Positions 1 through 9,541 of a stretch of DNA of 23,915 nucleotides are shown here, piece after piece. Both the position numbers and the translations under genes were made by a program. The stretch covers positions 1 to 23,915 of the forward strand of contig JAJYJB010000040.1 in assembly GCA_021789735.1 (NCBI GenBank), in the 5' to 3' direction. Within the stretch, counting starts at the first letter, position 1, and every line of letters starts with the position of its first letter. Source of the stretch: Nitrospirota bacterium (GTDB lineage: Bacteria; Nitrospirota; Thermodesulfovibrionia; Thermodesulfovibrionales; JdFR-88). The notes beneath the pieces were generated by a model. The model saw only the letters and a program-made list of their open reading frames with translations. It had not been told where the DNA came from and did not search any database.

Positions 1-3
1 TAT

Positions 4-9
4 TATAAT
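4..9 (+). promoter_or_regulatory. possible -10 box upstream of glgB
   Basis: A perfect TATAAT lies 62 bases ahead of the glgB start. Any -35 element would fall outside the window, so this rests on the hexamer alone and could be chance in an AT-rich stretch. Confidence 0.3.
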
Positions 10-70
10 CCTTCATATTAGCGTTCTTTTCCGGAAAATTTTTTCTGCGATCAGGGGGGCCGACAAAAAA

Positions 71-1987
71 ATGGCTGGCAGCGTCATAAGCGGCGTAAGT
101 CTTTTTTCGGAGCTTGACGTATATCTTTTCAAACAGGGCAACCATTTCAAGCTCTATGATAAGCTGGGCGCTCATATAATGGAATCGGAGGGTGCAAAGG
201 GTACTTATTTCGCCCTCTGGGCGCCCAACGCCAGATCGGTCTCCGTGATGGGGGGGTTTAACGGCTGGGACCGTAAAGCCCACCAGCTGGCCCCGCGCTG
301 GGACGGCTCCGGCATTTGGGAGGGGTTCGTTCCGGGTGTCGGGCGCGGCGAGCTCTACAAATATCATATCGAATCCAAGTACCACGGGTATAAGGTTGAC
401 AAGGGAGACCCGTATGCGTTTTTCTGGGAGGTCCCGCCAAGGACGGGATCGCTCGTCTGGGACCTCGATTATGAATGGGGGGACGGCGAATGGATGGGCG
501 GGAGGAAGTCCAGAAACGCCCTGGATAGTCCCTGTTCCATTTATGAGGTCCACCTTGGCTCCTGGCGCAGGGTGCCCGAAGAGGGCAACCGGTTTCTGAC
601 CTACCGGGAGATGGCCCCCTACCTGGCCGATTATGTGAGGGAAACGGGTTTCACCCATGTTGAGTTCATGCCCGTAATGGAGCACCCTTTTTACGGGTCC
701 TGGGGGTACCAGGTCCTGGGCTATTTTGCGCCCACGAGCCGTTTCGGAACGCCGCAGGATTTCATGTACCTGGTGGACTATCTGCACAGAAACGGCATCG
801 GCGTGATACTGGACTGGGTGCCTTCCCATTTCCCGGACGACGCACACGGGCTGGCATACTTTGACGGCACGCACCTCTACGAGCACAGCGATCCGAAACA
901 GGGTTTTCACCCGGAGTGGAGGAGCTACATCTTCAACCATGGCAGAAATGAGGTGCGGGCCTTCCTGATAAGCAGCGCCATGTTCTGGCTGGAGAGATAC
1001 CATGTGGACGGCCTGCGGGTGGACGCGGTGGCCTCCATACTATATCTGGATTACGCGCGGAAAGAAGGGGAATGGATACCGAACCGTTTCGGCGGCAAGG
1101 AAAACCTGGAAGCCATAGGCTTCATCAAGCAGTTCAACGAGGCTGTCTATACCGCCCACCCCGGCATACAGACGGTGGCCGAGGAGTCGACCGCCTGGCC
1201 CATGGTCTCCAGGCCGCCTTATATAGGCGGGCTCGGTTTCGGGATGAAATGGAACATGGGCTGGATGCATGACACCCTGAAGTATTTTTCGCTTGACCCC
1301 GTGTACCGCAAGTTCCATCACAACGAGCTTACCTTCAGCATCTGGTATGCCTTTTTTGAGAACTTCGTCCTGCCCCTTTCACACGACGAGGTGGTCTATG
1401 GAAAGGGCTCCCTCATAGGACGGATGCCGGGGGACGACTGGCAGAAGTTCGCCGGCCTGAGGGCGCTCTTTGGGTACATGTTTGGCCACCCCGGCAAGAA
1501 GCTCCTCTTTATGGGAGGGGAAATAGGGCAGTGGAACGAATGGTACCATGAGGAAAGCGTGCACTGGCACCTGCTTAAATGGCCTGCGCACAGGGGGGTC
1601 CAGAGTTGGATAAAGGACCTGAACCGCTTTTACCGGAGCGAGCCTGCGCTTTACGAGAGGGATTTTGAGAACGAGGGGTTCGAGTGGGCCGACTTTTCAG
1701 ACTGGGGGTCCAGCGTGATAAGCTTTATAAGAAAGGGCTCCTCGACGGGCCGGAAAGTGCTGGTCGTCTGCAACTTCACGCCCGTGCCAAGGCACAAATA
1801 CCTTGTGGGCGTGCCTTCGGGAGGGTTTTGGGAAGAGGCGTTAAACAGCGACTCGCAATATTATGGCGGCAGCGGGCAGGGAAACGCCGGCGGCCTGATG
1901 GCCCAGCCCAAACCGGCCCACGGCAGGCCGTTTTCCCTCAGCATGACCGTGCCGCCCCTGGGAGTGGTTTTTTTCAGGTCTTCATAG
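71..1987 (+). CDS. glgB: 1,4-alpha-glucan branching enzyme (GlgB)
   Basis: Cytoplasmic GH13 enzyme that introduces alpha-1,6 branches into glycogen. At 638 aa it is within the usual GlgB range. The N-terminus (about 10-130) has the CBM48 fold signature, with an [18 protein letters not shown] segment followed by a FALWAPNA strand typical of branching enzymes. The catalytic barrel carries the four GH13 regions: DWVPSHF at 248-254, GLRVDAV with the predicted nucleophile Asp318, AEEST with the acid/base Glu at 371 or 372, and LSHDEVV with His438-Asp439. The C-terminal all-beta domain (about 540-638) is complete. The ATG is preceded by a G-rich stretch (positions 54-59) that can serve as ribosome binding site. 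acs follows after 41 bases on the same strand, so co-transcription is possible. The residues separate it from GlgX/TreZ-type debranching relatives; confidence in the call is high. Confidence 0.96.
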   Translation: MAGSVISGVSLFSELDVYLFKQGNHFKLYDKLGAHIMESEGAKGTYFALWAPNARSVSVMGGFNGWDRKAHQLAPRWDGSGIWEGFVPGVGRGELYKYHIESKYHGYKVDKGDPYAFFWEVPPRTGSLVWDLDYEWGDGEWMGGRKSRNALDSPCSIYEVHLGSWRRVPEEGNRFLTYREMAPYLADYVRETGFTHVEFMPVMEHPFYGSWGYQVLGYFAPTSRFGTPQDFMYLVDYLHRNGIGVILDWVPSHFPDDAHGLAYFDGTHLYEHSDPKQGFHPEWRSYIFNHGRNEVRAFLISSAMFWLERYHVDGLRVDAVASILYLDYARKEGEWIPNRFGGKENLEAIGFIKQFNEAVYTAHPGIQTVAEESTAWPMVSRPPYIGGLGFGMKWNMGWMHDTLKYFSLDPVYRKFHHNELTFSIWYAFFENFVLPLSHDEVVYGKGSLIGRMPGDDWQKFAGLRALFGYMFGHPGKKLLFMGGEIGQWNEWYHEESVHWHLLKWPAHRGVQSWIKDLNRFYRSEPALYERDFENEGFEWADFSDWGSSVISFIRKGSSTGRKVLVVCNFTPVPRHKYLVGVPSGGFWEEALNSDSQYYGGSGQGNAGGLMAQPKPAHGRPFSLSMTVPPLGVVFFRSS

Positions 1988-2013
1988 CAAACAAAAAACA
2001 AACAGAAACCTTT

Positions 2014-2018
2014 GGAGG
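2014..2018 (+). promoter_or_regulatory. ribosome binding site of acs
   Basis: GGAGG lies 10 bases before the acs ATG and supports that start codon. Confidence 0.7.
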
Positions 2019-2028
2019 CGGCTGAAAA

Positions 2029-4011
2029 ATGGCAGAGCTTGAGAAAAAGGAGATAGATGTCCTTCTTTCCGAAAAAAGGGTGTTCCCGCCAAGCCCGGAG
2101 GTAAGCGCCAGGGCGCACATAAAAAGCGCCGAGGAGTACGAGCGGATATACAAAAGATCCATTGAGGACCCCGAAGGGTTTTGGGCGGAGGTGGCCGAAA
2201 AGAACATAGACTGGTTCAAAAAATGGGACAGGGTCCTGGAGTATGACTTCTCAAAACCGTCGGTGAAATGGTTCGAAGGGGGCAAGCTGAACGCATCATA
2301 CAACTGCCTGGACAGGCACCTGTGCACCGCACGCCGGAACAAGGCCGCCATTATCTGGGAGACCGATGGCGGCCAGTATGTCACATACACCTACCAGCAG
2401 CTTTTTACCGAGGTGAACCGGTTCGCGAACGTCCTTAAAAAACATGGGGTGGGCAGGGGAGACAGGGTGACCCTGTATATGCCCATGATACCGCAGCTCC
2501 CGATCGCAATGCTTGCCTGCGCGCGGATCGGCGCCATACACAGTGTAGTGTTCGGCGGATTTTCGGCCCAGTCCCTCAGGGACAGGATAAACGACTGCAA
2601 GTCGAAGATGGTGATAACGGCGGATGAGGGCCTTAGGGGAGGAAGGCGCGTGCCCCTTAAGGCAAACGTGGACCATGCCCTTGACGAATGCCCCGGCGTG
2701 GAGAAGGTGATCGTGGCCTGCAGGACTTCAGGGGCCGTCGACATCACCCCGGGGAGGGATTTCTGGTGGCACGAGGAGATGTGTTCCCGTGACATATCGA
2801 ACTTCTGCGAGCCCGCGCAGATGGATGCCGAGGACCCGCTTTTCATACTCTACACCTCGGGCTCCACGGGAAAACCCAAGGGGGTTTTGCATACAACGGG
2901 CGGTTACATGGTGTTTTCGAACCTTACGTTCAAGTGGATATTCGATTACCACGACGAGGACATACATTTCTGCACCGCGGACGTAGGCTGGATAACAGGC
3001 CATACATATATTGTCTATGGGCCGCTTTCGGAGGGCGCCACGGCGCTCATGTTTGAGGGGGTGCCGACCCATCCGGACCCCGGGAGGCTCTGGGACATAG
3101 TGGACAAGCACGGAGTGAACATACTTTACACTGCTCCCACCGTGATCAGGGCGCTAATGAGGGAGGGGACTTCATGGGTGGATGGACGTGATCTTTCGTC
3201 ACTAAAAGTGCTGGGCACCGTCGGCGAGCCCATAAACCCCGAGGCCTGGATGTGGTATCACACCCATATAGGCAGGGGGAGGCTTCCGGTCGTGGACACA
3301 TGGTGGCAGACCGAGACAGGGGGCGTCCTCATAACCCCCTTGCCAGGGGCCATGCCTCTCAAGCCGGGCTCCGCCAGCAAGCCGTTTCCGGGCATAGTGC
3401 CCCAGGTCGTAAAGGAAAACGGCCAGCCCGCCGCCCACAACGAGGGCGGCTATCTGATAATAGACAAGCCATGGCCCGGGATGATCAGGGGCACCTACGG
3501 AGATCCTGGCAACGCCCGGGTGAGGGAGGTCTATTTCAGCCGCTTCCCGGGAAAATATTTTTCCGGCGACGGGGCCAGGGTGGATGAGGACGGGGACTAT
3601 TGGCTCATGGGAAGGATCGACGACGTCCTGAACGTCTCCGGGCACAGGATAGGCACCGCTGAGGTGGAATCCGCCCTGGTAAGCTATGACGCTGTCGCCG
3701 AGGCGGCCGTGGTCGGTTTCCCACACGAGGTCAAGGGCGAGGGCATATACAGCTATGTAACGCTGAAGGAGGGTTTTGAGCCCTCCGAGGAGCTTAAAAA
3801 AATACTGGTCGGCCACGTAAGGAGCGTGATAGGCCCCATCGCCGCGCCGGACAAATTGCAGTTTGCTCCGGGCCTTCCCAAAACGAGGAGCGGAAAGATA
3901 ATGAGGAGGATACTCAGAAAGATCGCAAGAGGCGAGGTGGAGGACCTGGGCGATACATCCACGCTCGCTGACCCCGCCGTCGTGGATTCGCTGGTGAAAG
4001 ACAGGATGTGA
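2029..4011 (+). CDS. acs: acetyl-CoA synthetase (AMP-forming)
   Basis: Cytoplasmic ligase converting acetate, ATP and CoA to acetyl-CoA through acetyl-AMP; ANL superfamily. At 660 aa it matches the usual Acs length of about 650. Visible motifs are the phosphate loop [12 protein letters not shown] at 275-286, [12 protein letters not shown] downstream of it, and [10 protein letters not shown] with Trp425-Trp426. A Trp here narrows the acyl pocket in Acs and argues for acetate over longer acids. The C-terminal [11 protein letters not shown] places the adenylation lysine at Lys623, the residue reversibly acetylated in well-studied Acs enzymes. No acetylase or deacetylase gene is nearby. The start is set by GGAGG 10 bases upstream. 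glgB precedes it by 41 bases; the pathway link between the two is loose and their pairing may be positional only. Confidence 0.97.
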   Translation: MAELEKKEIDVLLSEKRVFPPSPEVSARAHIKSAEEYERIYKRSIEDPEGFWAEVAEKNIDWFKKWDRVLEYDFSKPSVKWFEGGKLNASYNCLDRHLCTARRNKAAIIWETDGGQYVTYTYQQLFTEVNRFANVLKKHGVGRGDRVTLYMPMIPQLPIAMLACARIGAIHSVVFGGFSAQSLRDRINDCKSKMVITADEGLRGGRRVPLKANVDHALDECPGVEKVIVACRTSGAVDITPGRDFWWHEEMCSRDISNFCEPAQMDAEDPLFILYTSGSTGKPKGVLHTTGGYMVFSNLTFKWIFDYHDEDIHFCTADVGWITGHTYIVYGPLSEGATALMFEGVPTHPDPGRLWDIVDKHGVNILYTAPTVIRALMREGTSWVDGRDLSSLKVLGTVGEPINPEAWMWYHTHIGRGRLPVVDTWWQTETGGVLITPLPGAMPLKPGSASKPFPGIVPQVVKENGQPAAHNEGGYLIIDKPWPGMIRGTYGDPGNARVREVYFSRFPGKYFSGDGARVDEDGDYWLMGRIDDVLNVSGHRIGTAEVESALVSYDAVAEAAVVGFPHEVKGEGIYSYVTLKEGFEPSEELKKILVGHVRSVIGPIAAPDKLQFAPGLPKTRSGKIMRRILRKIARGEVEDLGDTSTLADPAVVDSLVKDRM

Positions 4012-4030
4012 AAAAAGGCTGAAAGAAGTA

Positions 4031-4060
4031 AAAGCCGGTATCTTCCCCGGCGTTTATCAC
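4031..4060 (+). terminator. possible weak terminator after acs
   Basis: A 5-bp GC stem (GCCGG at 4034-4038, CCGGC at 4047-4051) with an 8-base loop is flanked by AAA and TTT that can partly extend it. The downstream tract is only loosely T-rich, so termination may be incomplete. Confidence 0.4.
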
Positions 4061-4065
4061 TTTTC

Positions 4066-4095
4066 TTGACACCGGCGCGGGCCCTTTGCTAAAGT
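4066..4095 (+). promoter_or_regulatory. sigma70-type promoter of the tetR efflux operon
   Basis: A perfect -35 TTGACA (4066-4071) is followed after 18 bases by TAAAGT (4090-4095), itself preceded by TG at 4087-4088, giving an extended -10. Predicted transcription start is near 4102, about 28 bases ahead of the regulator start codon. Confidence 0.75.
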
Positions 4096-4097
4096 AA

Positions 4098-4109
4098 GTA
4101 AGCGCTAAC
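4098..4109 (+). promoter_or_regulatory. candidate TetR operator
   Basis: GTAAGCGCTAAC is a 12-base dyad with only one non-matching base pair, centred on AGCGCT. It begins two bases after the -10 box and covers the expected transcription start, the classic position for autorepression by the TetR-family protein encoded directly downstream. Binding is inferred from position and symmetry. Confidence 0.55.
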
Positions 4110-4129
4110 ATCACGGGGGGCCCGGGGTT

Positions 4130-4729
4130 TTGAAAAACGGCTGCAAAGTGTCGGACACGAGAAAAAAGCTCCTGGACGCCGGGCTCAAGCTTATTTCCAA
4201 AAAGGGTTATCTGGGGGCCACCACCAAGGACATCTCTAAAAAGGCCGGTGTGGCCGAGCTTACTCTTTTCAGGCATTTTTCCTCAAAGGAGCTGCTTTTC
4301 AAGGAGATCATCAACAGCTATACCTTCCTGCCTGCGCTGAAGGGGCTCATGCCGGAGATAAACAAACTGGAATACCGCGATGCGCTCCTGCTCATAGCGG
4401 ACAAATTTTTAAACAGGCTCTATGAGAGGCGCGACCTGATACGCATAATGCAGTCGGAGATGCACCTGTATCCGTCCAGGGTAAAAGACATCTATCAGAA
4501 CTTCGTGGGAGAGGTCTACCAGACCCTGGCGTCCTATTTCAGGGAACTGCAGGGCGCGGGAAAACTGAGGGATTTTGACCCGGAATACGGGGCCAGGGCC
4601 TTTCTGGGGATGTTTTTCTCCTTTTTTACCGTGCAGGAAATCATGTTCAGAAAAGACGCGATGCAGCTTGAGGCGGGGAAGGTGAGGACAGAGTTTGTGG
4701 ACATTTTTGTAAAAGGGACGGCAAGATGA
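4130..4729 (+). CDS. TetR/AcrR-family transcriptional regulator
   Basis: A 199-aa one-component repressor. The N-terminal DNA-binding domain is clear: helix-turn-helix at about 31-50 with TTKDISKKAGVAELTLFRHF, followed by the usual SSKELLF. The rest is a helical ligand-binding and dimerisation domain with no recognisable ligand signature. The start chosen is TTG at 4130, 9 bases after a G-rich run (about 4115-4120). An in-frame GTG at 4148 is an alternative but lacks a Shine-Dalgarno sequence. Its stop overlaps the start of the TolC-family gene (ATGA), so regulator and pump are translationally coupled. With the dyad over its own promoter, the likely role is an autoregulated repressor relieved by a pump substrate. 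Confidence 0.92.
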   Translation: MKNGCKVSDTRKKLLDAGLKLISKKGYLGATTKDISKKAGVAELTLFRHFSSKELLFKEIINSYTFLPALKGLMPEINKLEYRDALLLIADKFLNRLYERRDLIRIMQSEMHLYPSRVKDIYQNFVGEVYQTLASYFRELQGAGKLRDFDPEYGARAFLGMFFSFFTVQEIMFRKDAMQLEAGKVRTEFVDIFVKGTAR

Positions 4730-6054
4730 GGACGAGGACCTTCCAATTTTTCCTGCTGGCGATAGGGGCGGCCCTTTTGCTGGCAACTTCCGCGAAAGCC
4801 GGGCAGACCCTGAGCCTGTCCGAAGGGCTCAGGCTGGTGACCGCGAACAGCAGGCAGGTAAGGATCGCGCTAAAACAGCAGGATGTGGCGCGGGCGGACA
4901 CGTTCATTGCCAGGGCGCCCATGTTGCCTGCCATCAACGGGTCGGCGAACGAGACGCTGCTTGCCGCGCAGCCCAAGGCCATATTTGACGGCTTCAGGGT
5001 CCCGGAGACCGACAAGGACTACTATTCGTTCAGCCTGACCGTCCAGCAGGTCTTATGGGATTTCGAGGGGAACGCTTCCAGGTATGGCGCAAGCAGGGCC
5101 CTGCTTGCGGCAAGCAGGTATGACACTATGAGGACAAGGAACTTTGCGGCCCTTCAGTTCACTTTTGCGTATTTTGACCTTCTGCAGTCCCAAAAAATGG
5201 TGCAGGTGGCCAAAGAAGAGGTGGCCAGGCTGAAATCCCATCTGAAGGACGCAACCAATCTCTTCAACCAGGGCGTAATAACGAAAAACGACCTCCTGCA
5301 AGCCCAGGTGCGCATATCGGATGCCAGGCAGAGGCTGGTCAGCGCGCGAAATGACAGGGACATCATGGCCGCCAGGATCAACGACATGCTGGCCAGGCCC
5401 CTTCAAACACAGTTCCGGCCCGTGGACATCCAGGCGGGAAAGATATTCTATTCGCAGCCGGATGGAAAGCTGGAAAACCTGCAACTGGCATGGAAGACCG
5501 CGGAAAAGAAAAGGCCTGAGATCGCAATAGTAAATGAGACCATGAAGTCCCTGGACCTGGACAGGCAGGCGGCCAAATCGGAGTACTATCCAAAGTTTTT
5601 CGCCCAGGGCGGCTATAACTACACGAAAAACGCTTTCATTACGCCAAACGGGAACTGGTCTTTGGTGCTCGGGATGGGCATCAACCTTTATGGGGGAGGC
5701 ATCACCAGGGCCGAGATAGACAAGATAGACAGCCAGAAGGAAAAACTGTACGAGCAGAAAAGAAAGCTTATAAGCGATATAAAGCTGGAAGTGGAAACTT
5801 ATTCCCTTGACCTTCAAAACGCCCTCAAGCGCCTTGAGGCCACGAAGGACGCGGTCCGGCAAGCCAAGGAGAACCTGAGGATAAACAGGATCAGGTACCG
5901 GGAAGGCGTGGGTACGGCCACGGACGTCCTGGACGCTGTGACGCTTCTTACCGTGGCCGAAACGGACGACTACCGGGCGGAATACGACTTCCGGAAAGCC
6001 GAGGCCGGCTTTCTGTACTCCCAGGGAAACGATTTAGCGGAGGTATATAAATAA
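4726..6054 (+). CDS. TolC-family outer-membrane efflux protein
   Basis: A 442-aa outer-membrane channel subunit of a tripartite exporter. An N-terminal signal peptide has a hydrophobic core at about 8-22 and a probable cleavage after Ala25 (AKA/G). No Cys sits at the cleavage site, so it is not a NodT-like lipoprotein. The mature protein has two OEP repeats with long coiled-coil helices, such as the VARLKSHLKDATNLFNQGVITKNDLLQAQ region and its C-terminal counterpart AKENLRINRIRYREGVGTATDVLDA, which is diagnostic of TolC proteins. Length is typical. It overlaps the TetR stop by 4 bases, and the adaptor ATG starts immediately after its TAA. Context identifies it as the exit duct for the EmrA/EmrB-like pair that follows. 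Confidence 0.94.
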   Translation: MRTRTFQFFLLAIGAALLLATSAKAGQTLSLSEGLRLVTANSRQVRIALKQQDVARADTFIARAPMLPAINGSANETLLAAQPKAIFDGFRVPETDKDYYSFSLTVQQVLWDFEGNASRYGASRALLAASRYDTMRTRNFAALQFTFAYFDLLQSQKMVQVAKEEVARLKSHLKDATNLFNQGVITKNDLLQAQVRISDARQRLVSARNDRDIMAARINDMLARPLQTQFRPVDIQAGKIFYSQPDGKLENLQLAWKTAEKKRPEIAIVNETMKSLDLDRQAAKSEYYPKFFAQGGYNYTKNAFITPNGNWSLVLGMGINLYGGGITRAEIDKIDSQKEKLYEQKRKLISDIKLEVETYSLDLQNALKRLEATKDAVRQAKENLRINRIRYREGVGTATDVLDAVTLLTVAETDDYRAEYDFRKAEAGFLYSQGNDLAEVYK

Positions 6055-7164
6055 ATGGCAGAAAATATCGAGGAGCAGGGCAGGCCGGAGCGGCAAAAGA
6101 GCAAGAAAAAGATAGCCGCGGTCTTGTTGATAATCTTTTGCATAGTTGCGGCCATAGGCATATTCATATACGTCGAGTACAAAAAGACCCACATATCCAC
6201 GGACGACGCTTTCATAGACGGCAACGTTCATACCATAGCGCCCAAAATATACGGCACCGTCGAGGCCGTTTACGTCAATGATAACCAGTTTGTAACCAAG
6301 GGCAGCCTCCTCACTCTGCTGGACCCCACTGATTACAAGGTCAGAACGGAGGAGGCAAAGTCCGGCAGCGCGGCGCAGCAGGGCCGCGTCCTGGAGGTCG
6401 AGGCCCAGATACTTGCCGGCCGCAGGCAGCTGGCCCAGCGCCGGGCCGAGATCGCAAGCGAGAAGGCCCTGGTGGCCCTTGAGGCGGCCCAGCTCGCCCA
6501 ATCCAGGAAGGATGCCGTGCGGGCCAGGAACCTCTATAAAGAAGAGGCGATATCGAAGCAGCGCTATGAGCAGTTGACCACAAATTACGATGTTGCCTCG
6601 GCAAGAAAGAGGTCCGCAAAAGAGGGGCTCAGGAAGGCCATTGCCGCCTACGCCACCCAGAGGGCTGTCCTCGATGAACTGCAATCCGCTTTAAAATACC
6701 AGAAGTCGCTGGTAAAGAAGTCGGAGGCGGCCCTTGAGGCGGCCCGCCTGAATGAAAGCTACACCCGCATATATGCGCCGGTGGACGGCTACGTGACAAA
6801 AAAATCCGTGCAGGTCGGCAACCAGGTGCAGCCCGGGCAGCCCCTCATGGCCATTGTGCCCCTCACGGACATCTGGGTCACCGCAAATTACAAAGAGACC
6901 GAGATAAGGAAAATGAGGCAGGGACAGGCTGTGGACATACATGTTGACACCTATCCGGGGCATGTCTTCCACGGGAAGGTAAATAGCATCATGGCCGGCA
7001 CCGGTTCGGTTTTCTCCCTGTTCCCGCCCGAGAACGCCACGGGCAACTACGTCAAGGTGGTGCAGAGAATACCCGTAAAGATTACCATCAACCCCGGCGA
7101 GGACCCCAATCATATCCTGCGGCTTGGGATGTCCGTGACGCCAGTCGTCATAATCAGGAAATAA
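6055..7164 (+). CDS. HlyD/EmrA-family periplasmic adaptor
   Basis: A 369-aa membrane-fusion protein linking the inner-membrane transporter to the TolC channel. A short basic cytoplasmic tail is followed by one transmembrane helix (about 20-41). Two lipoyl half-motifs, APKIYGTVEAVYVNDNQFVTKG (about 62-83) and APVDGYVTKKSVQVGNQVQPGQ (about 242-263), bracket a long alpha-helical hairpin rich in Ala, Gln, Arg and Glu. The STDDAFIDGN segment just after the helix is typical of EmrA. The start codon follows the TolC stop directly (TAAATG), with CGGAGG 11 bases upstream inside the preceding gene, indicating coupled translation. The pairing with a DHA2 transporter makes EmrA the closest named relative. 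Confidence 0.94.
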   Translation: MAENIEEQGRPERQKSKKKIAAVLLIIFCIVAAIGIFIYVEYKKTHISTDDAFIDGNVHTIAPKIYGTVEAVYVNDNQFVTKGSLLTLLDPTDYKVRTEEAKSGSAAQQGRVLEVEAQILAGRRQLAQRRAEIASEKALVALEAAQLAQSRKDAVRARNLYKEEAISKQRYEQLTTNYDVASARKRSAKEGLRKAIAAYATQRAVLDELQSALKYQKSLVKKSEAALEAARLNESYTRIYAPVDGYVTKKSVQVGNQVQPGQPLMAIVPLTDIWVTANYKETEIRKMRQGQAVDIHVDTYPGHVFHGKVNSIMAGTGSVFSLFPPENATGNYVKVVQRIPVKITINPGEDPNHILRLGMSVTPVVIIRK

Positions 7165-7209
7165 AAAAAGCGGAAAAAGGAAAGTTTTTTCCGGCGCCGG
7201 ACCAGAAAG

Positions 7210-8808
7210 ATGAATAACGAGGGACTGCAGGCGGCAGGGGCGGGCGGCCTCCGGCAGGAAGATATCCTGAGGGTGAGCAAATGGATCATCGCCCTGACGG
7301 TGATGCTGCCCACCCTTATCGAGATAATCGACACCTCCGTCGTCAACGTCGCGCTGGACCATATAAGGGGAAGCCTTTCAGCCGGGATTGACGAAGCCAC
7401 GTGGACGATAACCTCCTACCTGGTCTCAAACGCGATAATCATTCCCATGACCGGATGGTTCAGCCGGATGTTCGGCAGGAAGAACTACCTGGTCTTTTCC
7501 ATAGCGCTGTTTACCGCAAGCTCTTTTTTGTGCGGGATAGCCTGGAGCCTGCCCACCCTTGTCCTGTTCAGGGTCATGCAGGGCATAGGGGGCGGAGCGC
7601 TCCAGCCCCTGTCCCAATCCATACTGCTTGAGACCTTTCCCAGAAAACAGCACGGCATGGCCATGGCGATATTCGGCGTAGGCATCATGTTCGGGCCGAT
7701 CATAGGGCCTCTGCTTGGCGGGTGGATCACGGACAACTGGAGCTGGCACTGGATATTTTTCATAAACGTGCCGATAGGCTTGCTGTCCGTTATGCTGGTG
7801 ATGCTCTTCATAACGGACCCGTCCTATGTGAGGCAAAAGGGGATAAAGATAGACTATTTCGGGCTTGTGTTCCTGTCGGTCGGCCTGGGCTGCCTCCAGG
7901 TGATGCTGGACAAGGGCCAGCGGGCGGACTGGTTCTCCGCGGGCTATATCGTGGCGCTGGCCGCGGTCTCCGGCGCCTCGCTGCTACTGTTCATCATAAA
8001 CGAGCTTTTCCTGGCGCCCCACCCCATAGTGAACCTGAGGACCTTCAAGGACATATCCTTTACATCCGGCAACCTCGTGATGTTCTTCGCCTTTTTCAAC
8101 CTTTTTGGGAGCATTGTGCTTCTGCCCATCTATGTGCAAAAGATGATGGGCTACAGCGCAACGCTTGCGGGCATGGTGCTTGGCCCCGGCGGGCTGGCCA
8201 CTTTGATCGCCATGCCCATAGCCGGGCGCCTGGTGACAAAGACAAATCCGAAGGCGCTGCTGGCCTTCGGCATAATAATGGGGGCATACGCCACCCATCT
8301 TATGTCCCAGTTCAATCTCTACGCGGATTTTATGACCATCCTGTGGCCAAGGATGGTCCTCGGCCTGGGCATGGGGTTTCTTTTTATCCCCCTGACCACG
8401 ATGACCCTGGGCAGCGTGGAGGTGCAGGACATGGGCAATGCCACGGCCATTTTCAACTTGCTCAGGAACCTTGGCGGGAGCATCGGCGTGGCCTTTGTGA
8501 CCACCATGCTTGCCAGAAGCTCTCAGGCGGACCAGGCGGTGCTGGTGAGCCATCTCACCCCATTTGACCGGAACTATCAGATGGCCCAGCGGCATGCATT
8601 TGGCGTGCTGAGGTATCTTGGCTATTTCGGCCAGGCGCTTTCCGGCCGGGCTGCGACAGGCACCATTTATCAGGAGCTGTCCCGCCAGGCCAGTATGCTT
8701 GCGTATAACGGGACGTTCCGTCAGCTAAGCATATTCATGATATGCATCCTGCCGCTTGTTTTTTTGATACGGAAGGCCAAACATGAGGCCCCGGCAGGGA
8801 TGCACTAG
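7210..8808 (+). CDS. DHA2-family MFS multidrug transporter (EmrB-like)
   Basis: A 532-aa inner-membrane drug:H+ antiporter, a length typical of 14-helix DHA2 proteins. Helix 1 has IEIIDTSVVNVAL with Asp41, matching the family D-x-T-x-V-N-V-A-L signature. Motif A appears as GWFSRMFGRKN, and the antiporter motif C as GIMFGPIIGPLLGGWI (about 156-171). A 45-base gap separates it from the adaptor; the ribosome binding site is not strong. It closes the tetR operon, and a strong hairpin terminator lies about 60 bases downstream. Substrates cannot be read from sequence; EmrB relatives export hydrophobic, often weakly acidic, toxic compounds. Confidence 0.95.
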   Translation: MNNEGLQAAGAGGLRQEDILRVSKWIIALTVMLPTLIEIIDTSVVNVALDHIRGSLSAGIDEATWTITSYLVSNAIIIPMTGWFSRMFGRKNYLVFSIALFTASSFLCGIAWSLPTLVLFRVMQGIGGGALQPLSQSILLETFPRKQHGMAMAIFGVGIMFGPIIGPLLGGWITDNWSWHWIFFINVPIGLLSVMLVMLFITDPSYVRQKGIKIDYFGLVFLSVGLGCLQVMLDKGQRADWFSAGYIVALAAVSGASLLLFIINELFLAPHPIVNLRTFKDISFTSGNLVMFFAFFNLFGSIVLLPIYVQKMMGYSATLAGMVLGPGGLATLIAMPIAGRLVTKTNPKALLAFGIIMGAYATHLMSQFNLYADFMTILWPRMVLGLGMGFLFIPLTTMTLGSVEVQDMGNATAIFNLLRNLGGSIGVAFVTTMLARSSQADQAVLVSHLTPFDRNYQMAQRHAFGVLRYLGYFGQALSGRAATGTIYQELSRQASMLAYNGTFRQLSIFMICILPLVFLIRKAKHEAPAGMH

Positions 8809-8865
8809 GACCGGGAATTTTCCATGAAATGACCATGCTTTGTATCGCGATCTTTGCTTTGTGAA

Positions 8866-8894
8866 AAAGGGCCCGCGCTAGCGGGCCCTTTCTT
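8866..8894. terminator. bidirectional intrinsic terminator
   Basis: A perfect 8-bp GC stem (GGGCCCGC at 8869-8876, GCGGGCCC at 8881-8888) with a GCTA loop is extended by three A-T pairs and followed on + by TTTCTT. On the - strand it ends in a T5 tract. It can terminate the efflux operon on + and the decayed tRNA-Val copy on -. Confidence 0.8.
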
Positions 8895-8895
8895 A

Positions 8896-8958
8896 TGGCA
8901 GGCACGCGGGGTTTCGAACCCCGGACCTCTACCGTGTCAAGGCGTTTCGACCGCGCCC
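8896..8958 (-). pseudogene. decayed tRNA-Val copy (3' half intact)
   Basis: Positions 8896-8942 match the 3' part of the intact tRNA-Val at 9542-9588 in 44 of 47 bases, same orientation, from the 5' strand of the anticodon stem through the encoded CCA. Two of the three differences fall on opposite sides of one T-stem pair and preserve pairing, so this half evolved under structural constraint. The D-arm is missing: only 9 bases separate it from a stretch (8952-8958) that could be the 5' acceptor strand, against 21 in the intact gene. A terminator follows on the - strand. It is either a deleted tandem tRNA gene or an integration scar at the tRNA 3' end. Confidence 0.65.
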
Positions 8959-9489
8959 CGGTGTTTGCCGGATTGTGCCTTTTAGCGGCAAATCCTGCAG
9001 TTTCGGGCATGGTGCCAGGGTGGCCGTTTGCCCCTTGTGCCCCATTTTGCCGGGCATTCACTATACAAAAAGTATACAGGGGGAAACCGGGGCCTGGGAC
9101 AATGTCTTTTATTGCCGCGCTTTCACCGTCTGGACCCCATTTGGCTCCGGCAGGCCGGGGCATGATTTTGTGTCACAGATAAGCGGGATAAGTTCGCTTT
9201 GCCTCCGTCCTGATTCCTTTTGATACTTGTTTTGTGAACTCTTTATGTGGACAATCTAGTGGCCCCACGGATTATGATGAGGCCGGCATAGCCTTTTAAG
9301 GGCCCAAGCCGGAAAGGAGTTTTTTAAAAAATGGTGGATCTTTTGATTTTTTTCCGGAGTTTTTTGCAAAACGTGGTTTTCATTTGAACACTTTGAACAG
9401 TCCGGTTGGGAAAATCATTTAAAATCGGGAAGTTAGGATTTTTCCCTTGAACAAAAAACATAAAAAGGGATGTACAGCAAAGGAAAAGG
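8959..9489. other. non-coding stretch between the two tRNA-Val sequences
   Basis: No convincing gene on either strand; open frames here are short and lack family features. The right part (from about 9200) is visibly more AT-rich than the surroundings. Two small inverted repeats (TATAC/GTATA near 9062-9076, GGGAA/TTCCC near 9427-9446) are too short to interpret. Confidence 0.5.
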
Positions 9490-9492
9490 CCA

Positions 9493-9533
9493 ACAAAAAG
9501 GGGCTGATCCCGGTAACGCAGGACCAACCCCTT
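9493..9533 (-). terminator. intrinsic terminator of tRNA-Val
   Basis: Read on the - strand, AAGGGG pairs with CCCCTT (9528-9533 with 9498-9503), with an inner 6-bp helix containing one G.U pair. It is followed by a U-rich tract from the complement of the A run at 9495-9499. It lies 9 bases beyond the tRNA 3' end. Confidence 0.7.
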
Positions 9534-9541
9534 GTTTTCAA

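Noticed and set aside
71..4011. glgB-acs pairing as a novel carbon-storage system
   Set aside because: Two ordinary enzymes 41 bases apart with no further pathway genes; adjacency alone does not support a new system.
5053..5862. 269-codon open frame on the - strand inside the TolC-family gene
   Set aside because: Shadow of a well-supported + strand gene; no signature of its own. The same applies to the long - strand frames inside acs (3202-3816) and the Omp85 gene (14570-15397).
7722..8567. 281-codon + strand frame inside emrB
   Set aside because: Low-complexity Gly/Arg/His-rich translation in another frame of a clear transporter gene.
9062..9076. TATAC-A5-GTATA inverted repeat
   Set aside because: Five-base arms in AT-rich DNA with no adjacent gene; expected by chance.
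8895..9182. 95-codon open frame beginning AGTRGFEPRTSTVSRR
   Set aside because: This peptide comes from reading the complement of a tRNA-Val sequence, a well-known spurious ORF type; it has no family features.
9331..9387. 18-codon ATG frame (MVDLLIFFRSF...) after an AAGGAG-like site
   Set aside because: Very short, biased to Phe/Leu by AT-rich sequence, and no downstream gene on the + strand for it to lead; the site match is probably chance.
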